In this document: piece after piece, positions 24,555-37,912 of the stretch
Numbering within the stretch: the first letter of the stretch is position 1
How the letters are laid out: each line of letters begins with the position of its first letter
Assembly: GCA_029945375.1 (NCBI GenBank)
Contig: CM057063.1
Span: 2,849,894 to 2,913,893, forward strand
Reading direction: 5' to 3'
DNA length: 64,000 nt
From: Agaricus subrufescens
Taxonomy: Eukaryota; Basidiomycota; Agaricomycetes; Agaricales; Agaricaceae
Made by a program: the position numbers and the translations under genes
Notes under the pieces: model-generated
What the model was told of the DNA's origin: nothing
What the model saw: only the letters and a program-made list of their open reading frames with translations
Database searches by the model: none

Positions 24555-27500
24555 TCATCTCGACCACCTCTCCTCCCACACCTTCCTAATACCTTCTCCC
24601 TCTGCAAACACTTCCTCCAAAACCTCCCTCACATTCTCCACATATACAAACTTAATCCCGACCTTCACACTCTCCGGCACATTTTCTTCAATATCCGCTC
24701 GGTTCGCACTGGGCGCAATTATGGTTTTTATACCTGCCCTGTGTGCCGCCAAGATCTTTTCCTTTAGTCCCCCCACCGGTAACACTTGGCCTACCAGTGA
24801 AATTTCACCGGTCATAGCTGGAAAGAAGAGTGAGATTTACGAGGTGAAGTAGTCAGAACGTAAAACATACCAATATCGGGATTGATCTTAGTCTTCGTAA
24901 ATAGCGAAACAAAAGCGCTCAAAATCGCAGTCCCAGCACTCGGTCCCTCCTTCCCAATACTCCCCTCAGGCATATGAACATGGATATCCCTATCGGTCAA
25001 AAACTGTTCATCGGGCGTCTGCGTAACACCCAGTTCATAAGCATGCGACTTCACCCAACTCAACCCAATTTGCGCCGACTCTCGAATCACTTCCCCTAGT
25101 TTACCAGTAAGTTGAAGACCGCCTTTTCCAGGCATACTCTATCGAGGGCATAAGAGGAAGTCATGAAAAAAGACAGAGCGAACACATACCATTGCTTCGA
25201 CGGGCATTACTGCACCACTCCCATTCCCCAAATATCCCAATCCGGTCGAAACACCAGGAGGTGGAGGCGTGACATACATCCTATCCTTCTGGTAGATTGG
25301 CGGTCCGACATAGTCCTTCAAATTTTCGATCGTTATCTTCATATGAACCGAATCAGGTATTTTCATAGGCTTTCTTTCGTCTGTGGTCACCGTCTTTGTC
25401 GGGTTAAGAAGTTCGTCAACAATCTGAGAGCTGATGGGCTCATTAGGGAGAGGCTCTTGAGATTTGACAGTGCTGGGTGAGGGGGAGGAGGGCGAGGGTA
25501 TGGAGTCAGAGTCGTTGATGAGAGTGGAGGTGGGCGAGGGCATTGACGCTGTATCATTAGTGGTCGATGCAGCAGCAGCCGTTGCAGAGGGGGATTTGGG
25601 TTCGGGGAACGTCTCTTCACCAAGATCTTCGACAAGTTTCAGTGCCGCCTTGCGATAGATCTAGATACAAGAAAAAGTTGAGCAACACACACGTGACGTA
25701 TATCGAACTCAAACCGCACCTTATCAATGTGCTTCTTTAAATTCCTGACCCCACTTTCACGACAATAATACTTGATTAAAGCATCCACAGCAGCATCGTC
25801 AATTAAAACATCAGCACCTCCCAATCCAGAAGCCTCCTTTGCCTGAGGTCCCAAATACCTCGAAGCGATGGCAGCTTTTTCTTCAGTCACATAACCCGAC
25901 ACTTCTAATACTTCCATACGATCGAGAAGTGGCGCGGGTATGGTATCGAGATTGTTGGCGGTACACACGAAAAGTACGCGCGAGAGATCAACGGGTACAT
26001 CCATACTGGGGGAGATGTCGTGAGTATACTGAATGGGGAGAGAAAAATGGATAATCACTAGTGATCGAGGAAACTGTTGTTTTGTTCAGGATCGAGCATC
26101 TCTAAAAGTGCGCTGGCGGGGTCTCCATTGATCCCACGTCCGATTTTGTCCACCTCATCGATGAGAACGAGCGGATTTTCAGTTCCAACACGTTTCAGAG
26201 CCTGAATAATTTTCCCTGGTAGCGCGCTATTATCCGTCAGCCACGTACCCCCATAAGAATGAGGAGTATACGTACCCGACATATGTCCGTCGGTGACCTT
26301 TAATTTCGGCAACATCCGTTAAACCACCAACACTAAACCTGAAAAATTGTCTTCCAAGAGCTCGAGCTATGCTCTTCCCTATACTCGTCTTACCCACACC
26401 GGGAGGGCCAACGAGACAGATGATTTTTCCTTGGACGGTACCCCGTAGTTTTCCTACCGCGAGGAACTCTAGTATACGAGATTTAACGTCGACAAGGCCA
26501 TAGTGGTCCTCATTGAGGACGGTCTTCGCGTGCGTAAGGGAGTAGTTCTCGGGTGTGTGTTGACCCCAAGGGATCTATCGGGCATAGGGATAAGTATAGC
26601 ATAGGCGAAGGTTTAAAAAGTATTACCTGTGTTAACCAGTCTAGATAGTTCCTTGTAACATTCGCTTCACTAGCGGCCGGCTCAAGCCCCTGGAGTTTTG
26701 TCAATTCCTCATCAAACACCTTCCGTACACCTTCAGGCATCTTCAAAGTCTTTGCACGCTCCCTAAACTTTTCAATCACCTTGTCCTTCCCGTCGCTCTC
26801 CATACCCAATTCCTTCTTGATACCCTTCAATTGTTCCATAAGGTAGTATTCTCGCTGACGTTTAGCTATCTTGCTATCGACGTCGCGCGCGAGTTTACTC
26901 TGCAACTGAGCATTGATGAGTTCTTTCTTGAGGACGAGCAAGGCTTTCCGTAACCGGTCGTCGACAACCAGACTCTCGAGGACGTCTTGAAGTTCCTGAA
27001 CTTCGCCAGTTGATACGGCGGCGGCGAAATCAGCGAGTTTGTCGGGTTCATCAAAGACGTTCGACGCGACTTGATTTATCGAGAAGTTGGTAATCTGGTC
27101 ACGGAAGAGCGGATTAAGTTGAGCAATGTCCTTGAAGACGGAAACGATCTCCGACATGAACGCGCGGATATATTGATCATCCTTGTTATATGGCTGCGTC
27201 TGCAGGTTATCGACGTTGACGATGGATACCGCATGGTCGTGCAAGAAAGAAGTCTGTATAGGACCAAGTTCCGAAGGTTCCGGGGTAGATGGCGGGGTAG
27301 GTAATGGGGAGTCGGTACCTGTTGCCGACGCTGCGGAGTCGACAACCCCAGGTTTTACGAGTTCAGAAATGCGGATTCTTCGATGGGGATACAGGACTGC
27401 CGTAAGACCCTCTTCCTTGTCCTCTCCGTCTCTTCTGGCAGCCGCAAACACGCTCGTGATTTGAGCAAAGACACCGACGGGATGTACAGAGTTGACATCA

Positions 27501-28051
27501 GTAATCACGTCACTGTCCGTGTGCTCGTCTTTGAGAAGGAAGGCTCCGAGATATGGTTGGCCGCGTTTCATCATGTCTTTGATAGCGGCCACGACGGAAG
27601 GATTGCGAACCACAACGGCCTTGTAAAAGCCGGGAAAAAGAGGCCTGCGAGCTATGGGTAGCGCAAGGACCTGTGGGTAGTTTTCTGGTACAGACTGCTT
27701 GGCTATTGGGCCAGACCCGGGGTTAGAGCTGGAGGGGGAAGACGGTGGAGAAGTCGCTGAGGACGAGGATGACGAGGACGAGGAGGGGGAGGGGGAAGAC
27801 GACGAGGACGAGCTGTGTTCGTGTTCAGCGTCACGTTCGTGCTCTGGCTTGTGGTCATCGTCCTCCGACTTGTCGTTTTCGTGTTCTTCGGGAGTATCTT
27901 CGGGGTCCGGGTTTTTGGAGTTGACCCATCTCGGGCTGGCGGGGGCGGGCGAGTATCTGAAGAGCAGCGGGCGGGGGGCGTGGAAGCTGCGCGTCGGGGG
28001 CTGCCAGCGAGCGCGGACGGCGCTGCGGACGAGGCGAGCGACGATGCTCAT
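24555..28051 (-). CDS. PIM1: Mitochondrial Lon protease
   Basis: ATP-dependent serine protease of the mitochondrial matrix that degrades misfolded proteins and helps maintain mtDNA. Seven exons join in frame (28051-26627, 26574-26276, 26226-26059, 26005-25720, 25660-25190, 25138-24871, 24817-24555) for 1,059 residues. The first 40 residues are Arg-rich with few acids, as in a mitochondrial presequence. An acidic and Ser-rich low-complexity stretch follows (about residues 45-115), then the N-terminal substrate domain (from [14 protein letters not shown]), the AAA+ module with Walker [10 protein letters not shown] near 531-539 and Walker [13 protein letters not shown], and the protease domain with catalytic Ser in GPSAGTA (about 950) and Lys in GGLKEK (about 991). 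A Ser/Pro/Thr-rich insert sits before the protease domain. Complete and apparently functional. Confidence 0.95.
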
Positions 28052-29112
28052 CGCTGTCCGACCACTTTCCTCCCAAATGACGCAGTCCTATATCCTGACT
28101 AATCACCGTCACGTGCACCGGCCAACCAATGTCGACTTCATCAACGTGTGCTTCATTCGCCCGACCTCAGGACTGGATGAGAGGCGAGAGTGCACAACCA
28201 AAGTCAGCGAGCGTAGTAACTGTAGCATCGCTCCGCGGAGTTCTACCTCAACCGCGTTGGCCTTTTTGGGTACGGGCATTCTGAGCGATATCAGAATCAG
28301 ATTCTAAATGATTTCTCACTGACACTCCATGGAAGATCCGTTCATCATTGAGCGACGGACCTTCTCCGTGTCATATCAACCAAGGAAGATAAGGCAAGAG
28401 TCACTGGAGCACACCGAGCAATCCAAGTACGGTGGGCAATATTGTCGCAGAGACAATGTCCTAACGGCTCGAATAAGACGGCCTTGAAGGGTTTCTACTG
28501 CGAAGAAAGGTCGCAACGATCAAGTGAGAGGAAGCCATGGTCGGTCGTCTCCCGCCAAGCGTTCGTAACTTCTTCTGACTCTTACATATAGTCCAGCAAA
28601 GAATCAGTCTCCCACTGGACCACCCGACGTTGTTGCTTCTCCGGCGTTGGAGCACCCCGTTAGATCTAGCCAGAGATATTTGTCTCGGGCTTCGGGTAAG
28701 GTGTGAGTAAGAGTGCAAAATTGATGCCTTATTATCGTCCCTGATTATTATATTGTTTAATCACACTCTATGTTTACTAGATTCAGAACATTCCTCATGT
28801 TGCAAATCGCCGACATTGATCAACTTCTAGACACCAATGCTTTCTTTGAAAATATCTCACAGAGTACCGCGATAAGCGAAAGACGACCATTCAACACCAT
28901 AAAGCCAGCACATCATTGGTCCAGTGAGATCATCGTGGGTGAATTTTATTGTTGAATACACAATGACATAAAGGATACAAGGTTCTTGAAACAGTCCCTC
29001 CGGCCCCGAAGTCTACAGACCATCTAAAAATAGCCGAATCTACGAACATGAAGATGCTTTCAAAAGTATATATAGACCGCTATCGAGAACATCCGTCTCT
29101 CGGGCTCTCTCA
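28052..29112. other. Intergenic, divergent promoters of Lon and seven-TM gene A
   Basis: No gene supported. Short open frames at 28461-28718 and 28770-28955 look random. Contains the TATA motif of gene A at its right end. Confidence 0.5.
29058..29075 (+). promoter_or_regulatory. TATA-type promoter motif of gene A
   Basis: TTTCAAAAGTATATATAG, 38 bp before the ATG; a variant of the motif shared by the paralogues. Confidence 0.6.
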
Positions 29113-30327
29113 ATGGACAACACTACAGTAACACCACTCGAAGGGTACATACTCGAGGTTAATCAACTCGACCTTCTCAGCTCCACCACTGTAGCGGGCG
29201 CCTTCTACGGCCTTGCGTTCGCCCTCTTCTGCCTATATGTTCCTGCAGTACTTCGTCAAATCCGAATGGGAGAGAGAAAAAGACAAGCCAAGTTCATGCT
29301 TGCTTACACTATCGTCATAATGGTCTGTGGAACGTACTATCTAGTAGCAAGTGCCTGGGTTGCCCAAGATACATACATCAAGCACAGTGACTACCCCGAC
29401 AGTCCATTTGATTACGTTACATCAATTTATCCCACTAGTCCTGTGATATGGATTGCGCTGGCTTGTGAGCTGGCGATTGATGTTATGACGTTGTCAATAC
29501 AGGTGCGTTCTTACCATCTCTATATCTATTCTCCAACCCGACTAAATCTGTGTAAAGATTTGGCGGTTATGGGTCATCTTGGGTGCTACTCAGTTTCTAC
29601 GCTGGGTGGCTGTGATTCCCCTACTGTCTTTATTGACTTTCGTTGGTGAGTATGTCCCGACATACTTTTTCCTTCTATGATATAGATTATTTCCATCCAG
29701 CATTACAGTTGAGAACTGATATACTTTACACAACACTGGGACCCTCTGTGGCGCTTGACCAACTCGACGGAAAAATAGAGATAACGGAATCTGCCCTTAA
29801 AGGAGTCACTACCATACTCTGTACTCTGTTCATATGCGGCTACCTCATAGTCATGCAGTGGAAACAAAGGAAATTAATCGGTACGGAATCATCAATCATA
29901 CAAGCAGTGAATATGGTCTAACGCCACGAATCGGCAGGGAAAGCTCAAGGGTCTACGGGATACATGAACGTAGTAGCCATCATCATCGAGTCGTATGCCC
30001 TGGAATCCATGTGGATACTCTCTTACGCAATATTTTGGCAACTAAGTGTATACGTTCTCTTTGCCGACACCTCATTTATTGTTGAGGTAAGTTCACTTTA
30101 AACTCAGTACCAATGTTAAGCCTTAAACATATATCCAGATAGTCTCTTACCTCCTCGTGCAATACAGAGTCGCCAGAGGAATAGCATACCAATCAGAATT
30201 CGGACAAAGTGATCGGATTAGTTCCTTGCATTGGAACCATTCAGTTCGCGCTACGACGCAGTTTGGTGGAACTGACGAAATTCGCAGTGTTCCCCGTGTT
30301 CCAGCTGCCCCAGAGGCAATGGCCTAA
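29113..30327 (+). CDS. Orphan seven-TM family member A
   Basis: Five exons (29113-29502, 29558-29645, 29701-29880, 29938-30086, 30139-30327) join to 331 residues. Seven hydrophobic segments are visible: TM1 around VAGAFYGLAFALFCLYVPAV, TM2 after the basic loop ERKRQAKF, TM3 ending at the first intron, TM4 in exon 2, TM5 GVTTILCTLFICGYLIVM, TM6 VVAIIIESYALESMW, TM7 spanning the last intron. The short tail has RISSLHWNHS and ends in Met-Ala. The family is seen here many times but I cannot name it; it resembles fungal receptor-like membrane proteins in topology only. A is the first array member, next to Lon, and the most divergent in TM1 (VPAV for the usual VHAL). Confidence 0.85.
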
Positions 30328-31471
30328 TAACGCTTATTTATCTTGCTACGATGATTTTATTTACGAGTATATCATACCTTTCAACGAAGGGCTGAATAAC
30401 GTTGAAATTCCTTTCTCTCACTTACGTCGTCGAGTACCCATGGTTGGTATCCCCAACATAATTCCAAACCTCTGGATTCTCCATCCGGTAACATGTGTTG
30501 GTGCCGTGGACGTTTGGAACCTCTTGCACCAAGCGCGCGGTCGTACGAACAACTAAGTAAGAGCGTCCTCCTATGAGCTCGGGTAGCACTACACCCGTCC
30601 CTCTCCGAGCCCCGTTTGTGCAACAGTAATCAGCATCGTAGTAATTCCTGCCCCTTTCCGAACTTCGTCTCCGATAATCTTGCCTGGGGATGAGATTCTC
30701 CGCCGCCGAAATCATAACCATCATCGTCACCCTTGACAGCCTTTTCTCGAAATCTTTCGGTATGTGTGGGCGGACACTCTAAACATGTCATTTGACATTC
30801 TACTGATGTACACCTGATCTTTAGGGTTGGGTGGCCACGGTTGCTAGTCCCTCTTTCGTTCAGGATGGTCCACGACAAACGACTGTCAGATATGTGCAAC
30901 ATTTAGATATCACGGTAGTGCTGTGCCACTACAACCAGGTAACTGATGTGCCACAAACCGGGCAGGGGTAACATGTTAGTTTGACAGTGAATATGACAAC
31001 ATCGATCCGTGCGCGACTTGATACCTAGATGTCCGCCGTGTAAGCGAATCTTATATGGAAGACAACCAGATCGCGTCGTTGGGGAATCACATAAAGATTA
31101 CCGTGGTAAGCACATATTCACATATTTGCCCCCCCGCATTCTTGCTGCATAACCAAGACAGACAGATCAAGGGTAGATGTGGGTATTCCTCTATGATACG
31201 AAGTATCTCAGGAAGGGATTTTAGACGGTGTATTTCCACGCTAAGCGAAAGCCTGGTAACGATTTGTTACTATGAATCCAGCACGTCGTTGATGGGATGA
31301 GTTTGTTGAGACTCGGAGTGACCTTGTTCGGTGTGGCCCGAGTGTAAAATAAGGAACAGGAGATCGTTCGAGAGATATCTTACGGTCCCGATGTGCACCG
31401 TTTTCAGAAACGTATATATACCGATGAGGAAGGTGAAAAACATTACAGTCACATCTGCCCCTCGTACTTGT
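30328..31471. other. Intergenic between A and B
   Basis: No gene supported; short overlapping minus-strand frames at 30381-30902 have no recognisable content. Confidence 0.5.
31402..31420 (+). promoter_or_regulatory. TATA-type promoter motif of gene B
   Basis: TTTCAGAAACGTATATATA, 52 bp before the ATG; nearly identical to the motif of gene C. Confidence 0.7.
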
Positions 31472-32722
31472 ATGGACAACAGTACCGCACTACCCCTAGA
31501 AGGGGATGAGCTCCTCTACGATCAGCTGGCACTGATCAGCCCGACAACTGTCGCTGGCGCCTTCTTTGGCGTGGCATTCTCCCTCTTCTGCCTCTATGTC
31601 CACGCACTAGCTCCCCAACTCCGAGACGGGGACAAAAAAAGACAAGCTAGATTTATGCTCGGCTACAGTACTATCGTAATGTTTTGTGGGCTGTACAACC
31701 TGGCGGCAAACGCGTGGGTTATCCAAAATGCCTACACAGAACATGCCGACTATCCTGGGGGCCCACAATCATATATCGATGAGTCAATGCTTACTACCGA
31801 TCGTTTGGTTGCTGCTCGTGTGGTTGCTATTAGCTTCGCCTGTGAGTTGATAATTGATATCTTCACAATGGCAATTCAGGTGCGGCGTTACTTTTATTGA
31901 ATCCATCCTACAAATATTGAACACTTGGCAAGATATGGCGTGTATGGGTTGTCTGGGGTACCACTGGGCATGCCCGCTTTGTTGTCGTTCTGCCCCTAGT
32001 GCTATGTTTCTTGACTTTGGCGAGTTAGTGATCCCTTTTGAACTTCTCACTCACATACTAAGTTGCCTCTAGCGTTAGAGACCAGGTCTATTATTCTGAA
32101 TTTTACACTACCGTCAACAGAGATTCTCCAAGTAGACGGTAAAACACAAATAGCAGAGCTGGCAATTCAAGGAGTGATAACAATACTATGCACTATATTA
32201 ATATCGCTCTATCTTGTTTTCCACCAGTGGCAACAAAGAAAGCTCATTGGTACGCAATTTTCTCACAAGTTTGGAAACGACTACCACTAAAATCTTGACA
32301 GGGAGAACTGAAGGATCTACCGGATACATGTATATCGTCGCTATGCTCGTCGAATCATATGCTCTGGAATCTCTTTGGCTGATTGTGACCGCAGCAATTT
32401 GGGGTTTGAGTACATCAGCCTTCTTTGCTGAGACGATACCATATATTGAGGTAATTTCACGATGCAGGCAGTAACGACGCTGACTGTTGAGTACCCTGTC
32501 TAGATAATCGCCTACCTCCTTGTGCAGTATCGAGTTGCTTGGGGAAAGTCGTATGAGTCTCAAAGAGGGCCGACGGCTATAAGTTCCTTGCGTTGGAATA
32601 ATGTGACAAATCACGCTACAACCCAGCTTACAGAACATGATGCAGTTAACGCTGAACACCCAAGTCATGCGACTGCAATACCGAGAGCGTCAAGAAGTTC
32701 AAGCGTTTCTAATATGGCCTAA
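31472..32722 (+). CDS. Orphan seven-TM family member B
   Basis: Five exons (31472-31879, 31933-32023, 32073-32249, 32302-32450, 32504-32722) join to 347 residues with no stop. Exon 2 is 91 nt, one codon longer than in the other members. Its donor is GTTAGT, a non-consensus but valid site, chosen because it keeps the family phase. Motifs match the other members: DKKRQARFML in the first loop, WVIQNAYTEHADYPGGP between TM2 and TM3, EGSTGYMYIVAMLVESYALE at TM6, AYLLVQYRVAWGKSYES at the end of TM7, and the tail motif ISSLRWN with terminal VSNMA. The tail is longer than usual. The first ATG in frame (31331) lies upstream of the TATA motif, so 31472 is used. Confidence 0.85.
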
Positions 32723-34388
32723 AGCATTGCGTCAATAGTCATTTCCACTGAGGTATATGACCCGGGAAGTAATCCTATTAGATAGGTTATCGATTCATGA
32801 AAATGAAATAGATTACTCTAATGCAGCGGGGACACATGACTCTAGCTAAAAACATATCGACAAACAATCAAAAGACATTGGAGCATTTGTTGTACATCAC
32901 AGCCTATGAAAAGAATTAATTCGTATCATGAAGAGCAAAGAGCAAAAGAACACCAGATTGACAGTCTGCCTTGCGGTGTTCGGCCCCAATTTTGGAAGAA
33001 ACTAGTAAAAGTATTTATCATCATTTTTCAATCGCGTTCCTATCGAGTTGGATCAGTATCATGATGAGGTGGTGGCAACACCGCCGTCCCTCATGATCCT
33101 CTCCTTCTCTTTCTAAATTTGACTTGGCATCCAATTGGGGCTGAGTCACTCTCGCGACAGGGGGGGTACTACTCACATGGCATTCCCACGGTGGTGAAAC
33201 ACCCATGCACACAACTCTCGGCATTATTCATTGCCAGGCTTCCTCTCTCAACTTCCACAGCTATTTTCTTCGTGTTTTCCCGTTGTCATGTGTGTGGCAG
33301 ATGTTCGCGGATTCTCTCGCGCTCTACTTCCAACAACTTGTTCCAATCTATCGGTAATCTGAATTTGACTGTGAAGAGATATGAGAGCATAGGATAAGAC
33401 GACCGTCTTCTTCATTGTCGCCTTCCAGTCCCAGTCCCTGGAGTGGACGCTTCACTGCTGTCCTTTAAGCTTACAGCATGCAATAACGTACATCCCGCGA
33501 ACCTGGATCCTGTGAAATATGGGCCAACTTGCGATAGCTTATCTAGTGCTTGTCTATTGGCTGCGGGACTTAACAGGTGAGGAATGTTCCCTCGTCAATG
33601 TCAATCCGAACTCTGTTGACATTGTGACTTTGAGTACTATTGTTTTTGACATCTCAAAAGCAATACCTCGCGACGTAGCCTCCCTCTCATCCTCAAATGC
33701 TTCTTCCTGCTGCAACCTTCTAGTCACAGACAGACAATTAATGGCACCGAATAAATATTTGGGTTGACGAGCCGTCATTGACTCAAAACGGTGTGCCTGA
33801 TAAGGTGAAAACTATATTTGATGTCAACAAATATTAGTTCTGGAAACGACAGATGACAATCTTGCTCGCTTCCTTTGAACCATTGAGTTAAATGTGTGTG
33901 TGCGTGTATGTGGTGTCAAGGGTGCGATTCTTGTGTAATTTTACTTCGACCAATACTGATGTACTCATGATGTATTCATGCTTCAAACACAGAGTTCAAG
34001 AACGACGTGAGGTGGTACCTCCTGGAATCAATTTTGTTCATCAGTTCTACACCGCCCACCTGGCTACATTGTCTATTTCCATGTAAGTGTCATCCACTTC
34101 TAGCCCGAAAACCCGGTTACTGGATCGTATACAGCCGAACTCAGTGACTCCCACCGTCTCTCATTATTCTCCTTGCCTCCTCCTTCAAAGCCTTCGAACT
34201 CGAGAGAATAGCAGGCATGATGGACATCAGTATCTTGCTGTCACTCTACGGATGCTAATTCGCATTGTGATTGTCAGGTACGGCGATGACAATTCGTGAG
34301 ACCCATTCAAAAAAATGTTTCAGAAACGCATATATACTTCAGCCAAGGAGAAAAGCGAACCTCAGTCTATCCATCTTTCAAAATCTCC
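32723..34388. other. Intergenic between B and C
   Basis: 1.7 kb, no supported gene. Open frames at 33119-33397 and 33519-33767 have no recognisable motif. Confidence 0.5.
34318..34336 (+). promoter_or_regulatory. TATA-type promoter motif of gene C
   Basis: TTTCAGAAACGCATATATA, 52 bp before the ATG. Confidence 0.7.
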
Positions 34389-35609
34389 ATGAGTGACGGC
34401 ACCACATCACTAGAAGGTGAAGCACTGCTCGTCACCCAGCTCGAGCTTGTTACACCAACATCTGTGGCTGGCACCTTCTATGGCATCGCGTTTACACTCT
34501 TCTGCCTATATGTTCATGCTCTCGCTCCTCGGCTTCGGAGCGGTGACAGAAAGAGACAAGCTATGTTTATGCTTGTGTGCAGTACTATCATAATGATTTG
34601 TGGGCTATACTATCTCGTCGCAAACGCTTGGGTCACCCAAAACGCCTACATCAAGCATAGCGATTATCCAGGTGGTCCATTCGTATATGTAGAATTAAGC
34701 TATCTTGCTACCCCTGTGATACTCGCCGGTCTTGTCTGTCAAGTGACAGTCGATATTTTGACAGCTGCAATTCAGGTGCGTTATAATCTCTCTCGCACGT
34801 ATCCCACAATATGACTAAACTCACATAAGGTTTGGCGTGTGTGGGTTATTTGGAGTGCCACTCAATATGCCATCTTTGCCACTGTGTTGCCCGCCCTGTG
34901 TGGTTTAACTTTCGCAGGTAAACAACTCCAATAGATACCTTCCACAGATGAAATGACTCATATCTGTCAGGACTAAGGCTAAGGACTGTAGTACTCGATT
35001 CTACGCTAAGCTTTGAAGAATTAGTTCAGGTGGACACTATCACACAAAAAGCGGAAAGTACTATTCAGGGAGTGACGACAATACTCTGCACTGTGTTGAT
35101 ATCGCTATATCTCATTTTCAAACAATGGCAACAAAGAAAGTTAATCGGTATGGAAAAGATACAAATTTGTGAATACAGCTAATATTGAAATATTTGTAGG
35201 GAAAGATCAAGGGTCTACCGGATATGTGAATGTTGTCACTATGCTCGTCGAATCATATGCCATAGAATCTATATGGCAGCTGATTCTGGTAATAATTTGG
35301 GACCGAGCTGAATCCAGTTTCTTTGCAGAGTCTTCAGTCTACATCGAGGTAAGTTGACAATGACCTCAGTTTCTATGCTAAACCATAGAATGTGTCTAGA
35401 TAATTGCTTACTTCCTTGTGCAATACCGAGTTGCTCGAGGTAAAGCATATGAATCACAAAGGGAACAGAGAAAGATGAGCTCCTTGCATTGGAATCGGTC
35501 GAATCATGCCACAACGCAGTTTACAGAAGCTGGTGAAATTCAAGCCAGTCATCGTGTATCTGTCGTACCAGAAGCACCTTATGCTCCACGAGTTTCTAGC
35601 CAGGCCTAG
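34389..35609 (+). CDS. Orphan seven-TM family member C
   Basis: Five exons (34389-34775, 34830-34917, 34971-35147, 35200-35348, 35400-35609) join to 336 residues. Close to the family consensus: LVTPTSVAGTFYGIAFTLF in TM1, DRKRQAMFML in the first loop, NAWVTQNAYIKHSDYPGGP, GSTGYVNVVTMLVESYAIES in TM6, QYRVARGKAYESQ after TM7, tail KMSSLHWNRSNHATTQ and terminal VSSQA. The start at 34389 is chosen over 34296 because the promoter motif lies between them. Intact. Confidence 0.9.
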
Positions 35610-36683
35610 CATTCCTACTTCTTCGATTATAATGCCATTGATTTCTTTGCGACTTTGCTGTCCCATGGAACCCGAGTTGGATTACTATGAAAGATTCCTC
35701 TTGTTCCAATCATATCGTGGGACATCTATTTGAAGATATCGACAAACTGATCTCTTGATAATCGGGACTAATGTATTAGATTTCTCATGTTCGTTATTTT
35801 TATTGGACTATTTCGAAATAGTTACATAAATGAATTGATCAAACATGTTTTATAGATGGGATCAGCCTCGGGCCAGAGTCGGTAATCCCATCCCACACAA
35901 TTGTTCATCCCAACATTATTCACACGCCACCAGTATCTTTGGTCCCTTGATTCTGATGTAGGAGTTACATCGAACTGACTTAGTATACAGCCTTTTTGTG
36001 TTCTGCAGCAATTTCTGATCGTTTAACGGTGCTACGTATGCTGGCTATCATCGTTCCGAAGATTGAAAAAAAAAACAAGGCCAGGATGTTGAGGATGAGG
36101 GTGATGGTGATGGTCTGGCGAAGCCATCCTTGTATTCTCAATTAATATGCATCCATCCAAATGATTGTTTTCTTAATTAGGGATGAGCAAGTATCATGTG
36201 TGCAAGTAACATCAAGACCCCATTACACGTCAAGAATAAACCATTAGCGTAATCCTCTGTTTCTCTAGTTCTGAGGACGGATAGAACAATTGCACTCCCA
36301 TTGTGTACAACATCAAATAACCTTGTGTGTACCTCTTTTCCATCCTTCTCAACGGAGGTGGTGGTCGGCAAAAGATAGTCAACAATCATCGGTAGAATGC
36401 GGGTAGGTTTGTGATGGGGACGAATCCTCGGATCACTGCACATGGTGTCCGGGGAGCAGGAGAGTGCATGTAACAAAGAAGTCCACTTGGAGAACGAATT
36501 CCGGAGTGAATATCAGCTATATTTTCTCAACTAGAATCAATTGCATCATGATTGTGATGCCCAGGCACAAACGGACAAAAATGTCGAGTTTGATGTGCCG
36601 ATCAGAAATGCATATATGCAACGACTAGTCGGTGGACGCTGATCACTTCAACTCTGCTCATACTTCTCTCAACAAAGCTCGAT
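35610..36683. other. Intergenic between C and D with an unassigned hydrophobic minus-strand frame
   Basis: The minus strand between 36476 and 35990 has two coding-like stretches: a 99-codon frame ending in NGVLMLLAHMILAHP (36177-36476) and, further on, ITITLILNILALFFFSIFGT followed by a basic tail (near 35990-36130). Together they look like the end of a small membrane protein or a relic of one. No splice donor links them, so I do not call a gene. Confidence 0.35.
36603..36617 (+). promoter_or_regulatory. TATA-type promoter motif of gene D
   Basis: CAGAAATGCATATAT, 67 bp before the ATG; same CAGAAA plus TATA arrangement as B and C. Confidence 0.55.
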
Positions 36684-37912
36684 ATGAGTAACAGTACTGG
36701 TACACCCCTATGGGGTGAAGAACTCCTATATACTCAACTCGAACTTATCACTCTCACAACCATCGCTGGCACCCTATATGGCATTGCATTCACCCTCTTC
36801 TGTCTCTATGTTCATGCACTCGCTCCCAGACTACGAAATGAAGACACAAAAAGACAAGCAAAACTCATGCTTGTGTCCAGCATTGCCATAATGTTCTGTG
36901 GGCTATACTATCTCATGTCGAACGCTTGGATCACTCAGGACGCCTACATCAAAGGAAATAGCTATATCGAGAGTCCATTTTCATATGAACTACCAAGGCA
37001 TACCGCTCCAGTGGTTTATGTTGGACTTGCCTGTCAGGTGACAGTCGATGCCCTGACACTAGCTATTGAGGTAGGTAATCATTCGTTTCGCATCTATCCA
37101 ACGATCTAGCTGATTTCAGAACAAGGTGTGGCGCGTGTGGGTCATTTGGAGTCGCACTGAGTATGCTCATTTTGTCGTGATCCTGCCTATATTGTGCTTC
37201 TTGACTTTCACAGGTATTTGATCTACGACAAATCTAATCCTATTCTCTCTTTAACATGATATATTTCCCAGGTTTAAAGTTAAGAGGTGTCGTACTTGAA
37301 ATTACGCTACCTCCTGCGAAACTTCATCAGCTGGATTATAAACTCAATATAGTGGCCCATGCGGTCCAAGGAACCACGACAATACTATGCACTCTGTTGA
37401 TTTCTGGATATCTTATTTTCAAGCATCGACTACACAGAAAATTAATTAGTATGGAAACAATGCACAAATTTGGCAAATACAACTAACATACAAACTCGCT
37501 AGCTCCAAGTCAAGGATTCAAGGGATACACGAATATTGTGGTTATAATGATCGAGTCATACGCTCTTGAATCAATATGGCTGCTGACTGAGGGAATAATT
37601 ATGGATAAACCTGGAGGAAACTTCTTTTGCGAGTCTCTAACCTACATTGAGGTGAGTTTGGCACGAATTCAGTATTAGTACGTGATCTTGAAATTGGTCC
37701 AGATCATCGCCTATCTGCTCGTCCAGTACCGGGTCGCGCGTGGTAGCACATTTGAGCCCCAAAGTGAAGATGGTCATTTAAGTTGCTTGCGTTGGAAACG
37801 TTCCAACCAAGCCTCAATGGAGCTTGCAGAAACTAGTGAAACTCAGTGCTGTCCTCACGAATGCGGTATATCAAAATTACCAGACACTCCAAGTGTCTCC
37901 CATATGGCCTAG
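36684..37912 (+). CDS. Orphan seven-TM family member D
   Basis: Five exons (36684-37070, 37126-37213, 37272-37448, 37503-37651, 37703-37912) join to 336 residues. TM1 reads TIAGTLYGIAFTLFCLYVHA and the first loop DTKRQAKLML. The loop between TM2 and TM3 keeps NAWITQDAYIK but loses the SDYPGGP motif, and the TM6 entry is PSQGFKGYTNIV instead of QGSTGY. The tail motif is altered to LSCLRWKRSNQ and it ends VSHMA. The last base of exon 3 is A where the other members have G, still before a GT donor. D therefore looks faster-evolving but intact. It is convergent with the Sec14-like gene at 38568. Confidence 0.85.

Noticed and set aside
27699..28307. 202-codon plus-strand frame rich in Glu, Asp and Ser
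   Set aside because: It is the complement of the acidic/Ser-rich low-complexity part of the Lon N-terminus and has no independent features.
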